Part shown: positions 1 through 8,296 of the stretch, piece by piece | Numbering within the stretch: position 1 is the stretch's first letter | Layout of the letters: every line of letters starts with the position of its first letter | From: VAZQ01 sp963739385 | GTDB taxonomy: Bacteria; Pseudomonadota; Alphaproteobacteria; Rhizobiales; Xanthobacteraceae | Reading direction: 5' to 3' | NCBI GenBank assembly: GCA_963739385.1 | Contig: CAVUAI010000047.1 | Coordinates: 107,638-171,637 of the forward strand | Length of the DNA: 64,000 nucleotides | Notes under the pieces: model-generated | The model's input: the letters and a program-made list of their open reading frames with translations, nothing else | The model's database searches: none | Told to the model about the DNA's origin: nothing | Position numbers and translations under genes: made by a program

Positions 1-2
1 CC

Positions 3-317
3 TTCGCCCGGAAGCTGCGCGCGGCAGGGGTCGAGGCTGAGCACTTCGTCCGTGATGGCATGCCGCATGGCTTCTACTTTTTTCCCGGCATTTTCAGACA
101 GGGAGATGAAGCCTTTGCGGCGATGGCAAGCTTTTTTGCGCGGGCAGGGAGCGACGCAATAGCTCCGGCGCGCACGGATCTTGCCCGCCGATCCGGCAGT
201 GGACCGCGCTGGGCGCCGGCTTGCATTCTCGCGGCGTTCCGCCGATATAGGGGCGGGAGGTTGGCGGTGGACGAGCCACTCGCCAACCGGGTCAGGTCCG
301 GAAGGAAGCAGCCCTAA
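3..317 (+). CDS. alpha/beta hydrolase, C-terminal part only (runs in from upstream)
   Basis: The reading frame is open from the window edge. It carries GMPHGFYFFPG, the usual surroundings of the catalytic histidine near the C-terminus of acetyl-esterase / dienelactone-hydrolase type alpha/beta hydrolases. The nucleophile elbow would lie upstream, outside the window. The frame continues past the expected end (about residue 45) as low-complexity sequence and stops only inside the SRP RNA gene. If one T of the T6 run near 132-137 were absent, the frame would end at a TAG at 160-162 after ASFLRGQGATQ. The true end is therefore uncertain. The family assignment rests on a short segment. Confidence 0.5.
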   Translation, partial: FARKLRAAGVEAEHFVRDGMPHGFYFFPGIFRQGDEAFAAMASFFARAGSDAIAPARTDLARRSGSGPRWAPACILAAFRRYRGGRLAVDEPLANRVRSGRKQP

Positions 318-352
318 CGAGCGCGGTTCGGGTCGCTCGTCAGCCTCCCACC
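251..352 (+). ncRNA. ffs: 4.5S RNA of the signal recognition particle (small bacterial type)
   Basis: The apical core GGTCAGGTCCGGAAGGAAGC, followed by AGCCCTAA, lies at about 289-317. This is the Ffh-binding internal loop and tetraloop of bacterial SRP RNA. The ends pair: GGCGGGAGG near 252 with CCTCCCACC near 343-351. A second arm (TTGGCGGTGGACGAGC with CGCTCGTCAG) is also visible. The length of about 100 nt matches the short Alu-less form. A position directly ahead of dnaX is common in alphaproteobacteria. The RNA targets membrane proteins co-translationally with Ffh and FtsY. The end coordinates are estimated from pairing. Confidence 0.92.
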
Positions 353-406
353 TCTTCCCTCATGCGAACGGCGAAGACCCGCGGGGGCGGCGGACCGGAT
401 GGCATT

Positions 407-2320
407 ATGAGCGACGGCACGAAGCGGCCCGAATCTGGTCAATCGAGCCTCGGCCCGGTCGGCGAGGCGTCGGGCGACGCGTCCTATCGCGTGCTAGCGC
501 GCAAGTATCGCCCCGCGACCTTCGATGACCTGATCGGCCAGGATGCCATGGTGCGCACGGTCTCGAACGCGTTCGAGGCGGCGCGCATCCCGCAAGCCTG
601 GATCCTCACCGGCGTGCGCGGCGTCGGCAAGACCACGACTGCGCGCATTCTCGCGCGCGCGCTCAACTACGAGCTTCCCGACGGATCCATCGCCGGGCCG
701 ACGATCAGCATGCCGGGTCTCGGCGTGCATTGCCAGGCAATCATGGAAAGCCGGCACATCGACGTCATCGAGATGGACGCTGCCTCCCACAACGGCGTCG
801 ATGACGTGCGACAGATCAATGACGCCATCCGCTACGCGCCGGTGAGCGCGCGCTACAAGGTCTACATTCTCGACGAAGTTCATATGCTGTCGACGCAGGC
901 GTTCAACGCCCTGCTCAAGACGCTGGAAGAGCCGCCGCCGCACGCCAAGTTCATCTTCGCCACGACTGAAATCCGCAAGGTTCCCATTACCATCCTGTCG
1001 CGCTGCCAGCGCTTCGACCTTCGTCGCGTCGATGCCGGCGGGCTGGTGAAGCATCTCGAAAAGATCGCGGCACAGGAGGCGATCGAGACCGAGCCGGAGG
1101 CGCTAGCCTTGATCGCGCGCGCGGCGGAGGGATCGGTGCGCGATTCGCTTTCGCTCCTCGACCAGGCCATCGCACATGCGGCCGGACCAGTGCGCGCCGA
1201 GCACGTGCGGCAGATGTTGGGGCTTGCCGACCGCGCGCGGGTGATCGACCTGTTCGAGGCTCTGATGCGCGGCGACATGGCGTCGGCGCTGACCGAGCTG
1301 CGCGCGCAATACGATACCGGCGCCGATCCCGCCGTTGTACTGGGCGACCTTGCCGAGTTCACGCACTTCGTCACCCGCGTGAAGATCGTGCCCGCGGTCG
1401 CGGAGGATCCGGCGCTGATCGAGGTCGAGCGCACGCGCGGCCGCGCTTTTGCCGAAAAGCTGTCGATGCGGGTGCTCTCGCGCACCTGGCAGATGTTGCT
1501 CAAGGGGATCACCGAGGTCGGCGAAGCCGGCCGTCCACTCGCCGCGGCGGAGATGGTTCTGGTGCGCATCGCCTATGCCGCCGATCTGCCGACGCCCGAC
1601 GACGTCGTCCGTTCGCTGTCGGAGCAATCGGGTTCCGCGCCGCCGCAGCGCGGCCGATCCGGCAACGGCGGCGGCGTTGCGCCGACCGCCTCGGCACCGC
1701 AGCCTGCAGCGGCGGGAGCCTCGGCTCCGTCGGTGGCGAACGCGGGGGGCTTCACGCCGCGCGGCGGGCCGCAAGCGGCGCTGGCGCGATCGGGCGAGCC
1801 GGCCGCGCGTGTGCCCGCGCCGCCGCCACCGGGTTCGCCGGAAGTCATCGTCGGTCGTTTCGAGGATCTGATTGCACTCGCGGCGCAGAAGCGCGACCTC
1901 GGCATCAAGCTCGCGCTCGAGCGCGACGTGCGGCTGGTGCGCTGCGAGGACGGCCGGCTGGAGATCGGACTGGAGCCGGGTGCGGCGAAGACGCTCGTCA
2001 ACGATCTCGCCCGCAAGTTCTCGCAGTGGACCAATCGGCGCTGGATGGTCGTGGTTTCCGCCGAAGCGGGCGAGGCGACGGTCAAATCGCAGAACGACGC
2101 GCGGCAGGCGGAGCTCAAGACCGGGGTGCGCGCGGACCCGCTGGTGCAGGCGGTGCTGGCTCGCTTTCCCGGTGCGGAGATCGTGGACGTGCGCCAGGGC
2201 GAGCTGCCCGAGGCCCTGCCGGCGGGCGATCCCGACGAGCCGGTGCCGGAACTTCCGCCCGATGACGAGGGTTCTGCCTTCGGCACTCATGGAGCGGCTG
2301 GCGACGACCCCGATGCTTGA
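407..2320 (+). CDS. dnaX: DNA polymerase III subunits gamma/tau
   Basis: This is the clamp-loader ATPase that places the beta clamp on DNA and couples polymerase cores. The AAA+ module shows Walker A GVRGVGKTTT (about residues 69-78), Walker B DEVHML and sensor-1 ATTE. A helical lid and collar follow, then an Ala/Pro-rich linker and a tau-like C-terminal domain. The product is 637 residues from ATG 407; an in-frame ATG at 362 would add 15 residues but touches the 3' end of the SRP RNA. The four-cysteine zinc module of E. coli DnaX is reduced to a single Cys in GVHCQAIMESRH. No slippery A-rich motif for a gamma form was seen. The gene is followed 41 bases later by ybaB. Confidence 0.96.
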   Translation: MSDGTKRPESGQSSLGPVGEASGDASYRVLARKYRPATFDDLIGQDAMVRTVSNAFEAARIPQAWILTGVRGVGKTTTARILARALNYELPDGSIAGPTISMPGLGVHCQAIMESRHIDVIEMDAASHNGVDDVRQINDAIRYAPVSARYKVYILDEVHMLSTQAFNALLKTLEEPPPHAKFIFATTEIRKVPITILSRCQRFDLRRVDAGGLVKHLEKIAAQEAIETEPEALALIARAAEGSVRDSLSLLDQAIAHAAGPVRAEHVRQMLGLADRARVIDLFEALMRGDMASALTELRAQYDTGADPAVVLGDLAEFTHFVTRVKIVPAVAEDPALIEVERTRGRAFAEKLSMRVLSRTWQMLLKGITEVGEAGRPLAAAEMVLVRIAYAADLPTPDDVVRSLSEQSGSAPPQRGRSGNGGGVAPTASAPQPAAAGASAPSVANAGGFTPRGGPQAALARSGEPAARVPAPPPPGSPEVIVGRFEDLIALAAQKRDLGIKLALERDVRLVRCEDGRLEIGLEPGAAKTLVNDLARKFSQWTNRRWMVVVSAEAGEATVKSQNDARQAELKTGVRADPLVQAVLARFPGAEIVDVRQGELPEALPAGDPDEPVPELPPDDEGSAFGTHGAAGDDPDA

Positions 2321-2361
2321 GCCACACCTTTGACGCCGGAACGGCGCGGGAGAGACGAGCG

Positions 2362-2682
2362 ATGGCAGATTTTCTTGGGCTGATGAAGCAGGCTGCCGAA
2401 CTCAAATCCAAGATGGAGGCGATGCAGGCCGAGCTCGAACAGGTCGAGGTTGAGGGCTCATCCGGCGGCGGTCTCGTCACGGTCAGGCTTTCGGGCAAAG
2501 GCGAGATGAAGGGCGTGAAGATCGATGACACGCTGGTCAAGCCGCAGGAGAAGGAAATCATCGAGGATCTGATCGTCGCCGCGCACGCCGACGCCCGCCG
2601 CAAGGCCGAGGCGCTGGTGCAGGAGAAGATGAAGGGTGTCGCCGGCGACCTGCCGCTGCCGCCCGGCCTGAAGCTGTTTTGA
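2362..2682 (+). CDS. ybaB: YbaB/EbfC family nucleoid-associated protein
   Basis: The product has 106 residues and is a small dimeric DNA-binding protein. It shows MADFLGLMKQAAELKSKMEA followed by a Val-Glu rich sheet and the SGGGLVTVRLSGKGEMKGVKIDD core typical of the family, and ends LPPGLKLF. The start at ATG 2362 has a purine-rich AGAGA stretch upstream; the frame is open further up but without family similarity. The gene lies between dnaX and recR, the classic dnaX-ybaB-recR arrangement. The family is linked to nucleoid structure and, through its neighbours, to recombination and replication; its exact role is unsettled. Confidence 0.95.
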   Translation: MADFLGLMKQAAELKSKMEAMQAELEQVEVEGSSGGGLVTVRLSGKGEMKGVKIDDTLVKPQEKEIIEDLIVAAHADARRKAEALVQEKMKGVAGDLPLPPGLKLF

Positions 2683-2725
2683 ACGATTTGCCGCCGGGAG
2701 ACCCGGCGGAACACCGGAGGTGGCC

Positions 2726-2968
2726 GTGGACAAAGACATCGATATGCAAGCCTTATCGGCCGCGATCGCGGGATTTCTGGCTTGCCATATTTTGACGTGC
2801 CGCTTCCTGGTGCAGGAAGGTGTGGTCGACAAGGATCGCTTTTCGTCCTATCTCGAAACCGCGATGGCGGAAATGGCGCCGGGCATCGAGGACAAGCGCA
2901 CGCTGTTCAGCCTGCGCCAGCTGATTCAGGCCGTGCGCGCGCCGGTGCCGCCGCAGTCCGTGCAATAG
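2726..2968 (+). CDS. small protein of unknown function between ybaB and recR
   Basis: The product has about 80 residues and starts at GTG 2726, five bases after a GGAGG Shine-Dalgarno at 2716-2720. GTG 2720 or ATG 2744 are alternatives. The sequence (ALSAAIAGFLACHILTCRFL, then SYLETAMAEM and SLRQLIQAV) predicts an amphipathic helical protein with two cysteines. It has no signal peptide and no long membrane segment. Its position inside a conserved block and its clear ribosome binding site argue that it is real. No family was recognised. Confidence 0.65.
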   Translation: MDKDIDMQALSAAIAGFLACHILTCRFLVQEGVVDKDRFSSYLETAMAEMAPGIEDKRTLFSLRQLIQAVRAPVPPQSVQ

Positions 2969-2990
2969 CCGGGCGCGCGCCGCACGCGCC

Positions 2991-3596
2991 ATGCCGACCG
3001 CCGCCGCCGGACCCGAGATCGAACGCCTGATTGCGCTGCTTGCGCGGCTGCCGGGGCTTGGCCCCCGCTCGGCGCGCCGCGCGGCCCTCTTTCTCATCAA
3101 GAAGCGCGAGCAGATCATGGCGCCGCTCGCCACTGCGGTGCAGACGGCGCTCGAGAAGATCGAGGTGTGCCGGGTGTGCGGCAACATCGACACCCAGAAT
3201 CCCTGCACGGTCTGCACCGATGTCCGCCGGGATCCGGCGATCCTTGTGGTGGTCGCCGACGTCGCCGATCTCTGGGCGCTCGAGCGTGCGCACGCCGTCA
3301 ATGCGCGCTATCACGTGCTGGGGGGTACGCTCTCGCCGCTCGATGGCATCGGTCCGCAGGACCTTTCGATCGACGCGCTGATATCGCGCGCGCACGAGCC
3401 GGCGGTGACGGAGGTGATCCTTGCGCTCAACGCCACCGTCGATGGCCAGACCACGGCGCACTACATCACCGACCTTCTGCACGGCGCCGACGTCAAGGTC
3501 ACGCGCCTGGCGCATGGTGTCCCGGTCGGCGGCGAGCTCGATTATCTCGACGAAGGCACGCTGGCGGCCGCCATCAGGCAACGCACGACGTTCTAG
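2991..3596 (+). CDS. recR: recombination mediator RecR
   Basis: The product has 201 residues, the normal RecR length. The order is an N-terminal helix-hairpin-helix (RLPGLGPRSARRAALFL), a zinc finger CRVCGNIDTQNPCTVC at about residues 59-74, and a Toprim domain with VVVADVADLWALE and VTEVILALNATVDGQTTA. A C-terminal Walker-like segment ends in GVPVGGELDYLDEGTL. RecR acts with RecO, and often RecF, to load RecA on SSB-coated gaps. It is the last gene of the dnaX-ybaB-recR group. Confidence 0.97.
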   Translation: MPTAAAGPEIERLIALLARLPGLGPRSARRAALFLIKKREQIMAPLATAVQTALEKIEVCRVCGNIDTQNPCTVCTDVRRDPAILVVVADVADLWALERAHAVNARYHVLGGTLSPLDGIGPQDLSIDALISRAHEPAVTEVILALNATVDGQTTAHYITDLLHGADVKVTRLAHGVPVGGELDYLDEGTLAAAIRQRTTF

Positions 3597-3613
3597 CCGG
3601 AAGGTTCCAGCGC

Positions 3614-3694
3614 CATGGCCGGGCTTGACCCGGCAATCGATCTCCTAGGGTCTTGCGAAGAACATGGGCCCGCGGGTCAAGCCCGCGGGTGACG
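3614..3694. repeat. palindromic intergenic repeat
   Basis: Two short dyads lie side by side: GCCGGGCTTGACCCGGC near 3618-3634 and CCCGCGGGTCAAGCCCGCGGG near 3669-3689. Both share the core GGGTCAAGCCC in opposite orientation. This GGGTCAAGCCC type is a familiar intergenic repeat of Rhizobiales genomes. The dyads sit between the convergent ends of recR and the AmpG-like gene and could also act as a transcription barrier, although no T-run follows. Confidence 0.6.
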
Positions 3695-3701
3695 CGTGTG
3701 T

Positions 3702-5075
3702 CTAGTCATCCATCACGATGCGGGTCGGCTTGACCAGGCCGACGAAGTGGCCGCGCTGCTGCAGCCACACCAGCAGCACGAGGCTCGGCAGCGCGGTCAG
3801 CGCGCTGATGGCAAAGAACAGGGGCCAGCCCGTGCGCTCGGCAACAAAGCCCGCGCCGGCCGACAGATAGGTGCGCCCGACCGCGGCAAGGGCGGTGAGG
3901 AGGGCGTATTGCGTCGCCGTGTGCAGCGGGTTGTTGCACAGGGCCGAGAGGTAGGCGACGAAGATCACGGTCCCGATCGCGCCGGTGAAATTCTCGACGA
4001 TGATCGTCACCGTCAGCGCCCACAGATTGACCCCGACCAGCGCCTGCCAGGTGAAGACCAGGTTCGAGGCCATCTGCAGGAAGGCGCCGATCCACAGGCT
4101 CGTCACCAGCGGATAGGCGCGCGCCAGCGCGCCGCCCGCAAAACCGCCGATCAGCGTCGCCGCCAGCCCGACGCCCTTCACGATGGCGGCATAGTCATTG
4201 CGCGAGAACCCGAGGTCGATCACGAACGGGGCGGTCATCGCCCCCGCGAATGCATCGCAGAACTTGTAGAGCACGACGAAGGTGAGAACGACGATTGCCA
4301 TGTCGCGGCTGAGAAACTCGGCGAAGCTTGCATAGGCAGCGGTCGCCACGCGCACGAGCGGGTTGTCGCGCGCATGCGCGGCGTGCTCGCTGGCGGCTGC
4401 GGCGGATTTCTCCGGCTCGGTGGCAATGAGCGTGGTCGCGATGCCGAGGACGACGAGCGCCGCCATGGTGAGATAACCCGCGGTCCATGCCCCCTCTTTG
4501 CCGAAGCCGAAGTCTTCGAAGCCGCTGACCAGGAACAGCACGCCCGCGGTGGAGGCCAGCATGCCGATCCGATAGGCCGCTACATACGAGGCCATGCCGG
4601 CAGCCTGCTCGCTTTCGGACAGGCTCTCGATGCGGAAGGCGTCGATGACGATGTCCTGGGTGGCGGAAGCAGTCGCGACCAGCAGCGCGGCGAATGCGAC
4701 CAGCCATGGAGAGCTCACCGGATCGCAGACCGCAAGGAAGGCGATCGACGCGATCAGCAGGAGCTGCGAGAACACGAGCCAGCCGCGCCGCCGCCCGAGC
4801 AACTGCGCCAGCACCGGCACGTCGAGCGCATCGACGACCGGCGCCCACAGGAACTTGATGGTGTAGGGCGTGCCGACCAGCGCGAACAACCCGATGGTCC
4901 CGAGGTCGACGCCCGCCTCGCGCATCCAGACCAGCAGCGTCGAACCCGACAGCGCCAGCGGCAGCCCGGCGGAGAAGCCGAGGAACAGCACGATCAGCAC
5001 GCGCGGCTTGAGATAGACCGCAAGCGTATCGGCGAAGCTCGGGCGGGCCGGCGTGGTGTCGGGCGTCGCGGTCAT
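3702..5075 (-). CDS. ampG: AmpG-type major facilitator permease
   Basis: The product has 457 residues with about twelve hydrophobic segments, starting MTATPDTTPARPSFADTLAV at ATG 5075; the frame is open 37 codons further upstream but without hydrophobic or conserved content. AmpG-like marks are LFLGFSAGLPLALSGSTLLVW in the first helix, GTPYTIKFLWAPVVDAL, RRGWLVFSQ, and the polar helix ASATQDIVIDAFRIE. AmpG imports anhydro-muropeptides for cell-wall recycling. It could also be another member of the AmpG/acetyl-CoA transporter family. No ampC or ampR gene is nearby. Confidence 0.85.
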   Translation of the reverse strand: MTATPDTTPARPSFADTLAVYLKPRVLIVLFLGFSAGLPLALSGSTLLVWMREAGVDLGTIGLFALVGTPYTIKFLWAPVVDALDVPVLAQLLGRRRGWLVFSQLLLIASIAFLAVCDPVSSPWLVAFAALLVATASATQDIVIDAFRIESLSESEQAAGMASYVAAYRIGMLASTAGVLFLVSGFEDFGFGKEGAWTAGYLTMAALVVLGIATTLIATEPEKSAAAASEHAAHARDNPLVRVATAAYASFAEFLSRDMAIVVLTFVVLYKFCDAFAGAMTAPFVIDLGFSRNDYAAIVKGVGLAATLIGGFAGGALARAYPLVTSLWIGAFLQMASNLVFTWQALVGVNLWALTVTIIVENFTGAIGTVIFVAYLSALCNNPLHTATQYALLTALAAVGRTYLSAGAGFVAERTGWPLFFAISALTALPSLVLLVWLQQRGHFVGLVKPTRIVMDD

Positions 5076-5200
5076 TGGCAGAGCTATCGGTGAATCTCCC
5101 CGCTCACACAAGCCTGCGATTGCGGCCAAAAGTGAACAAGCGTAGGTTGAGCCCGTCCTGCTGGACGTCGGGAAACATCGGCGCAAGGGGAGGAGACGGG

Positions 5201-6169
5201 ATGATCAGGACGGTGATGGCCGCGGGATTGGCGGCTGCGTCTGCCCTTGCCATGTGGGCCGGCGCCGTTCAGGCACAGAATTTTCCCGCACGGCCGGTGA
5301 CGCTGATCGTGCCATGGGCGGCCGGCGGGACCACCGATATCGGGATGCGCGCGCTCGCAACCGCCACCGAAAAGCATCTTGGCCAGCCGATCGTGATCGA
5401 GAACCGGCCGGGAGCCAGCGGCACGCTTGGTCCCGCGCAGATGGCGGCGACCGCAAAGCCCGACGGCTATACCGTCGCGCAGATGCCGATTACGATCTTT
5501 CGCTTTCCATTCATGGCGAAGACCACCTTCGACCCAGGCAAGGACTTCACCTACATCATCGGCGTGAGCGGCTACACTTTCGGCGTGGTGGTCAAGAACG
5601 ATGCGCCGTGGAAGACGTTTGCCGATCTCCTGGCGGAGGCCAAGGCCAATCCCGGCAAGATCAACTACGGCACGCCCGGCGCCGGCACCAGCCTGCACAT
5701 CACCATGGAGCAGATCGCCAAGCAGCAGGGCATCAAATGGACGCACGTGCCCTTCAAGGGCAGCGCGGAAACGAACAACGCCATCCTTGGCGGCCACGTG
5801 CATGCGGTTGCGGATTTAAGCGGCTGGGCGCAGCTCGTCAATGTCGGCCAGCTGCGGCTCCTCGTGACCTGGGGCGCGGACCGCACCAGGAACTGGCCGG
5901 GGGTGCCGACCCTGAAGGAGATCGGCATCGACATGATCTCGAATTCTCCCTTCGGCATCGCCGGCCCCAAGGGAATGGAGCCGGAGCCGGTCAGGATTCT
6001 CCATGACGCATTCAAGAAGGGCCTGGACGAGCCATCCTATGCCGCCGCTATGGCCAGGCTCGACCAGGAGCTGTTCTATTTGAGCAGCGCCGACTACGAG
6101 AGATATGCGATCGAGCAGATTGCCGAGGCCAAGCGCTTCGTGGCGGAACTGGGCCTGAAGCAGGACTGA
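5201..6169 (+). CDS. Bug-family tripartite tricarboxylate transporter binding protein
   Basis: The product has 322 residues, with a signal peptide ending near AGAVQAQ and then NFPARPVTLIVPWAAGGTTD, the classic Bug (TctC) opening. ENRPGASGT and the DLLAEAKANPGKINYGTPGAG loop are family landmarks. The start at ATG 5201 follows AGGGGAGGAG. Bug proteins are periplasmic ligand receptors for carboxylates or other small molecules. No TctA/TctB membrane genes accompany it, which is common for expanded Bug sets. The ligand is unknown. Confidence 0.92.
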   Translation: MIRTVMAAGLAAASALAMWAGAVQAQNFPARPVTLIVPWAAGGTTDIGMRALATATEKHLGQPIVIENRPGASGTLGPAQMAATAKPDGYTVAQMPITIFRFPFMAKTTFDPGKDFTYIIGVSGYTFGVVVKNDAPWKTFADLLAEAKANPGKINYGTPGAGTSLHITMEQIAKQQGIKWTHVPFKGSAETNNAILGGHVHAVADLSGWAQLVNVGQLRLLVTWGADRTRNWPGVPTLKEIGIDMISNSPFGIAGPKGMEPEPVRILHDAFKKGLDEPSYAAAMARLDQELFYLSSADYERYAIEQIAEAKRFVAELGLKQD

Positions 6170-6187
6170 GACGCGTGCCTGCGTTTC

Positions 6188-6349
6188 TCCGTCATCCTGC
6201 GGCGCCCGCCTCGAAGGATGAACGGCCCGACGGTTCTGCCTGCTCCCCGCGGCGATATCCGGGCCGTCGCCCGTCGAGGCTCGCCGCGCGGTCAAGCTTG
6301 CGCTGACTGCGCAAGCTCGTGGCGGGGGCTCGCACCTCAGGGTGACGGG
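6188..6349. repeat. long imperfect inverted repeat in intergenic DNA
   Basis: The left arm contains CCGTCATCCTGCGGCGCCCG and CCTCGAAGGATGAACGGCCC. The right arm contains GGGGGCTCGCACCTCAGGGT and GACGGGG. The outer parts (CCGTCATCCTG / CAGGGTGACGG) pair with each other. This is the CATCCTGAGG...CCTCGAAGGATG type of dispersed intergenic repeat familiar from Bradyrhizobium-like genomes. It lies between the convergent ends of the Bug gene and rmuC. The family is assigned from memory of such genomes. Confidence 0.5.
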
Positions 6350-6371
6350 GCAACCGAGTTGCGTGTGAAAG

Positions 6372-7520
6372 CTATTCCCCGGCCTGCAGCCGGCGCGGCA
6401 GCGGCGCCGGAATGACGACGGCATCGGGACGGTCCTCGTCCTCGCCGTCGAACTCGACCTCCTTGATGCGCGCCGCACGTTTTTCGACCTTCTCGGCCGA
6501 GATGAGGATTTGCCGCACATCCTCGTTCGCCTGGCCGAAATGCCTCTGCAAATTCACCACCCGCTCATGCAGCCGCTCGATGTCGTCCATGAGATGGCCG
6601 ACCTCGGCGTGAATCTTGTCGGCCGCCTCGCGCATGCGGGCGTCGCGTTGAATCTGCTGGACGACGTGGACGGCGAGCATCAGCAGCGACGGCGAGACGA
6701 TGACCACCTTGCAGCGGTACGCCTTCTGCAGGATGTCGTCGAAGCCATCATGCAACTCGGCATAGAGCGATTCCGACGGCACGAACATCAGCGCCAGATC
6801 CTGGGTCTCGCCCGGGATCAGATACTTGGCCGCGATGTCACCGATGTGCCGCCCGAGATCCTGGCGCACTCGCGATGCCGCCTGCCTGCGCTCGTCATCG
6901 CTCTTGGCCTCGCGCAACGCGGTGACGGCCTCGAGCGGGAACTTGGCATCGATCACCAGCGGGCGATTGTCCGGCAGGCGCACCGCGCAGTCCGGTCGGC
7001 TCCGGTTGGAGAGCGTTGGCTGGAATTCGTAGCAGCCCTTCGGCAGCCCGTCCTGGATGATGAGCTCCATGCGGCCCTGGCCGAAGGCGCCGCGCTGCTG
7101 CTTGTTGGCCAGCACGCTCTGCAGCGAGGTCACCTGCGACGCCAGATCGGTGATGTTGCGCTGGGCGTTGTCGATGACCGCCAGCCGCTCGCCGAGCTTC
7201 TGCAGGCTCTCGACCGTCTGCTGCCGCGTGGTCGTCATCGACTGGTTGAGGTGATGGCTCACCGAATCGAGCCGCTCGTTCACCGCGCGATGCAGCTCGG
7301 CCTGGCGGCCGGCCAGCATGTCGCGCATGGCGTCGAGGCGCACCGCCGTCTCCGCCTGCAGCCGCGTGAGCTCGCTCATCTGCTGGTCGGCGGCTTGCCG
7401 GTCGCGCTGGCGCAACGCCCGCACCACGAGCACGACCAGCGCGGCCAACGCCGCGATGCCCGCAAGCACGGCGCCGGTCGCGGTGGCGAGGATGAGGACG
7501 TCATCAGTCATCGCGCCCAC
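6372..7520 (-). CDS. rmuC: DNA recombination protein RmuC homolog
   Basis: The product has 382 residues. It starts with a single N-terminal membrane segment (ILATATGAVLAGIAALAALVVLVV), followed by a long coiled coil (about residues 40-135) and the RmuC nuclease-fold domain. Visible there are GRMELIIQDGL, RPDCAVRLPDNRPLVIDAKFPLE and AAKYLIPGETQDLALMFVPSESLYAEL. Family proteins limit inversions at short repeats and are predicted nucleases. ATG 7511 (MTDDVLIL) is an alternative start three codons in. The gene is transcribed away from def. Confidence 0.93.
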   Translation of the reverse strand: MGAMTDDVLILATATGAVLAGIAALAALVVLVVRALRQRDRQAADQQMSELTRLQAETAVRLDAMRDMLAGRQAELHRAVNERLDSVSHHLNQSMTTTRQQTVESLQKLGERLAVIDNAQRNITDLASQVTSLQSVLANKQQRGAFGQGRMELIIQDGLPKGCYEFQPTLSNRSRPDCAVRLPDNRPLVIDAKFPLEAVTALREAKSDDERRQAASRVRQDLGRHIGDIAAKYLIPGETQDLALMFVPSESLYAELHDGFDDILQKAYRCKVVIVSPSLLMLAVHVVQQIQRDARMREAADKIHAEVGHLMDDIERLHERVVNLQRHFGQANEDVRQILISAEKVEKRAARIKEVEFDGEDEDRPDAVVIPAPLPRRLQAGE

Positions 7521-7678
7521 TCTACATCGATTCGTCCTATAGGAACAAAAAGTGAACGATAAATCAATGGGTGCCCGCGATCCCGCTCGGGGCCGCGGAG
7601 GGCGCCCGCCCCGCGGCGCCGTTCGCGGGCAGGACGCGCCGCATTGACCGGTTTGGAGCGACCGCTTACATCGCGGCC

Positions 7679-8212
7679 ATGGCCCTGCGCGACATTCTCA
7701 TCCTGCCCGACAAGCGGCTGCGGAAGGTCTCCGAACCGGTGAAGAAGGTCGACGCCGGCGTCCGCAAACTCGTCGAGGACATGTTCGAAACGATGTATGA
7801 CGCGCCCGGCATCGGACTCGCCGCCATCCAGATCGGGACGCCCAAGCGCGTCGTCACCATGGATCTCGCCAAGAAGGAAGAGGCGAAGAACCCGCAGGTT
7901 TTCATCAATCCCGAAATCGTGTGGGCTTCGGATGAGAAGGCGCTCTACGAGGAGGGCTGCCTGTCGATCCCGGAATATTACGGCGACGTCGAGCGCCCGG
8001 CGCAGGTCAAGGTGAAGTATCTCGACCTCGACGGCGAGCCGCACGAGATCGAGGCCAACGGCCTCCTCGCCACCTGCCTGCAGCATGAGATCGACCACCT
8101 CAACGGCGTGCTGTTCATCGATCACCTTTCGAAGCTCAAGCGCGATCGCGTGCTCAAGAAGTTCACCAAGGCGGCAAAGCGGACGAGCGAGCCGAAGCGG
8201 GCCGCGGAGTGA
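7679..8212 (+). CDS. def: peptide deformylase
   Basis: This enzyme removes the N-formyl group from nascent proteins using a divalent metal, usually Fe(II). All three motifs are present: GIGLAAIQIG, EEGCLSIP (metal-binding Cys) and CLQHEIDHLNG (two metal-binding His and the catalytic Glu). The product has 177 residues from ATG 7679, which gives the typical MALRDILILPDKRLRKVSEP start; the frame is open 36 codons upstream without similarity. fmt follows 84 bases downstream, so formylation and deformylation genes are paired. Confidence 0.97.
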   Translation: MALRDILILPDKRLRKVSEPVKKVDAGVRKLVEDMFETMYDAPGIGLAAIQIGTPKRVVTMDLAKKEEAKNPQVFINPEIVWASDEKALYEEGCLSIPEYYGDVERPAQVKVKYLDLDGEPHEIEANGLLATCLQHEIDHLNGVLFIDHLSKLKRDRVLKKFTKAAKRTSEPKRAAE

Positions 8213-8296
8213 AGGCCGGCTTCGGCGGGATCCGCGTCGGCGAGGGCAGGCTGTCCCGTCCGCGCGACCGCCGGCCGGCTCGCATCATGGTGTGAC

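Noticed and set aside
3696..5093. 465-residue plus-strand frame opposite the AmpG-like gene
   Set aside because: It is very Arg/Gln/His-rich without domains; the minus strand has a clear MFS protein. It is an antisense shadow of GC-rich codon use.
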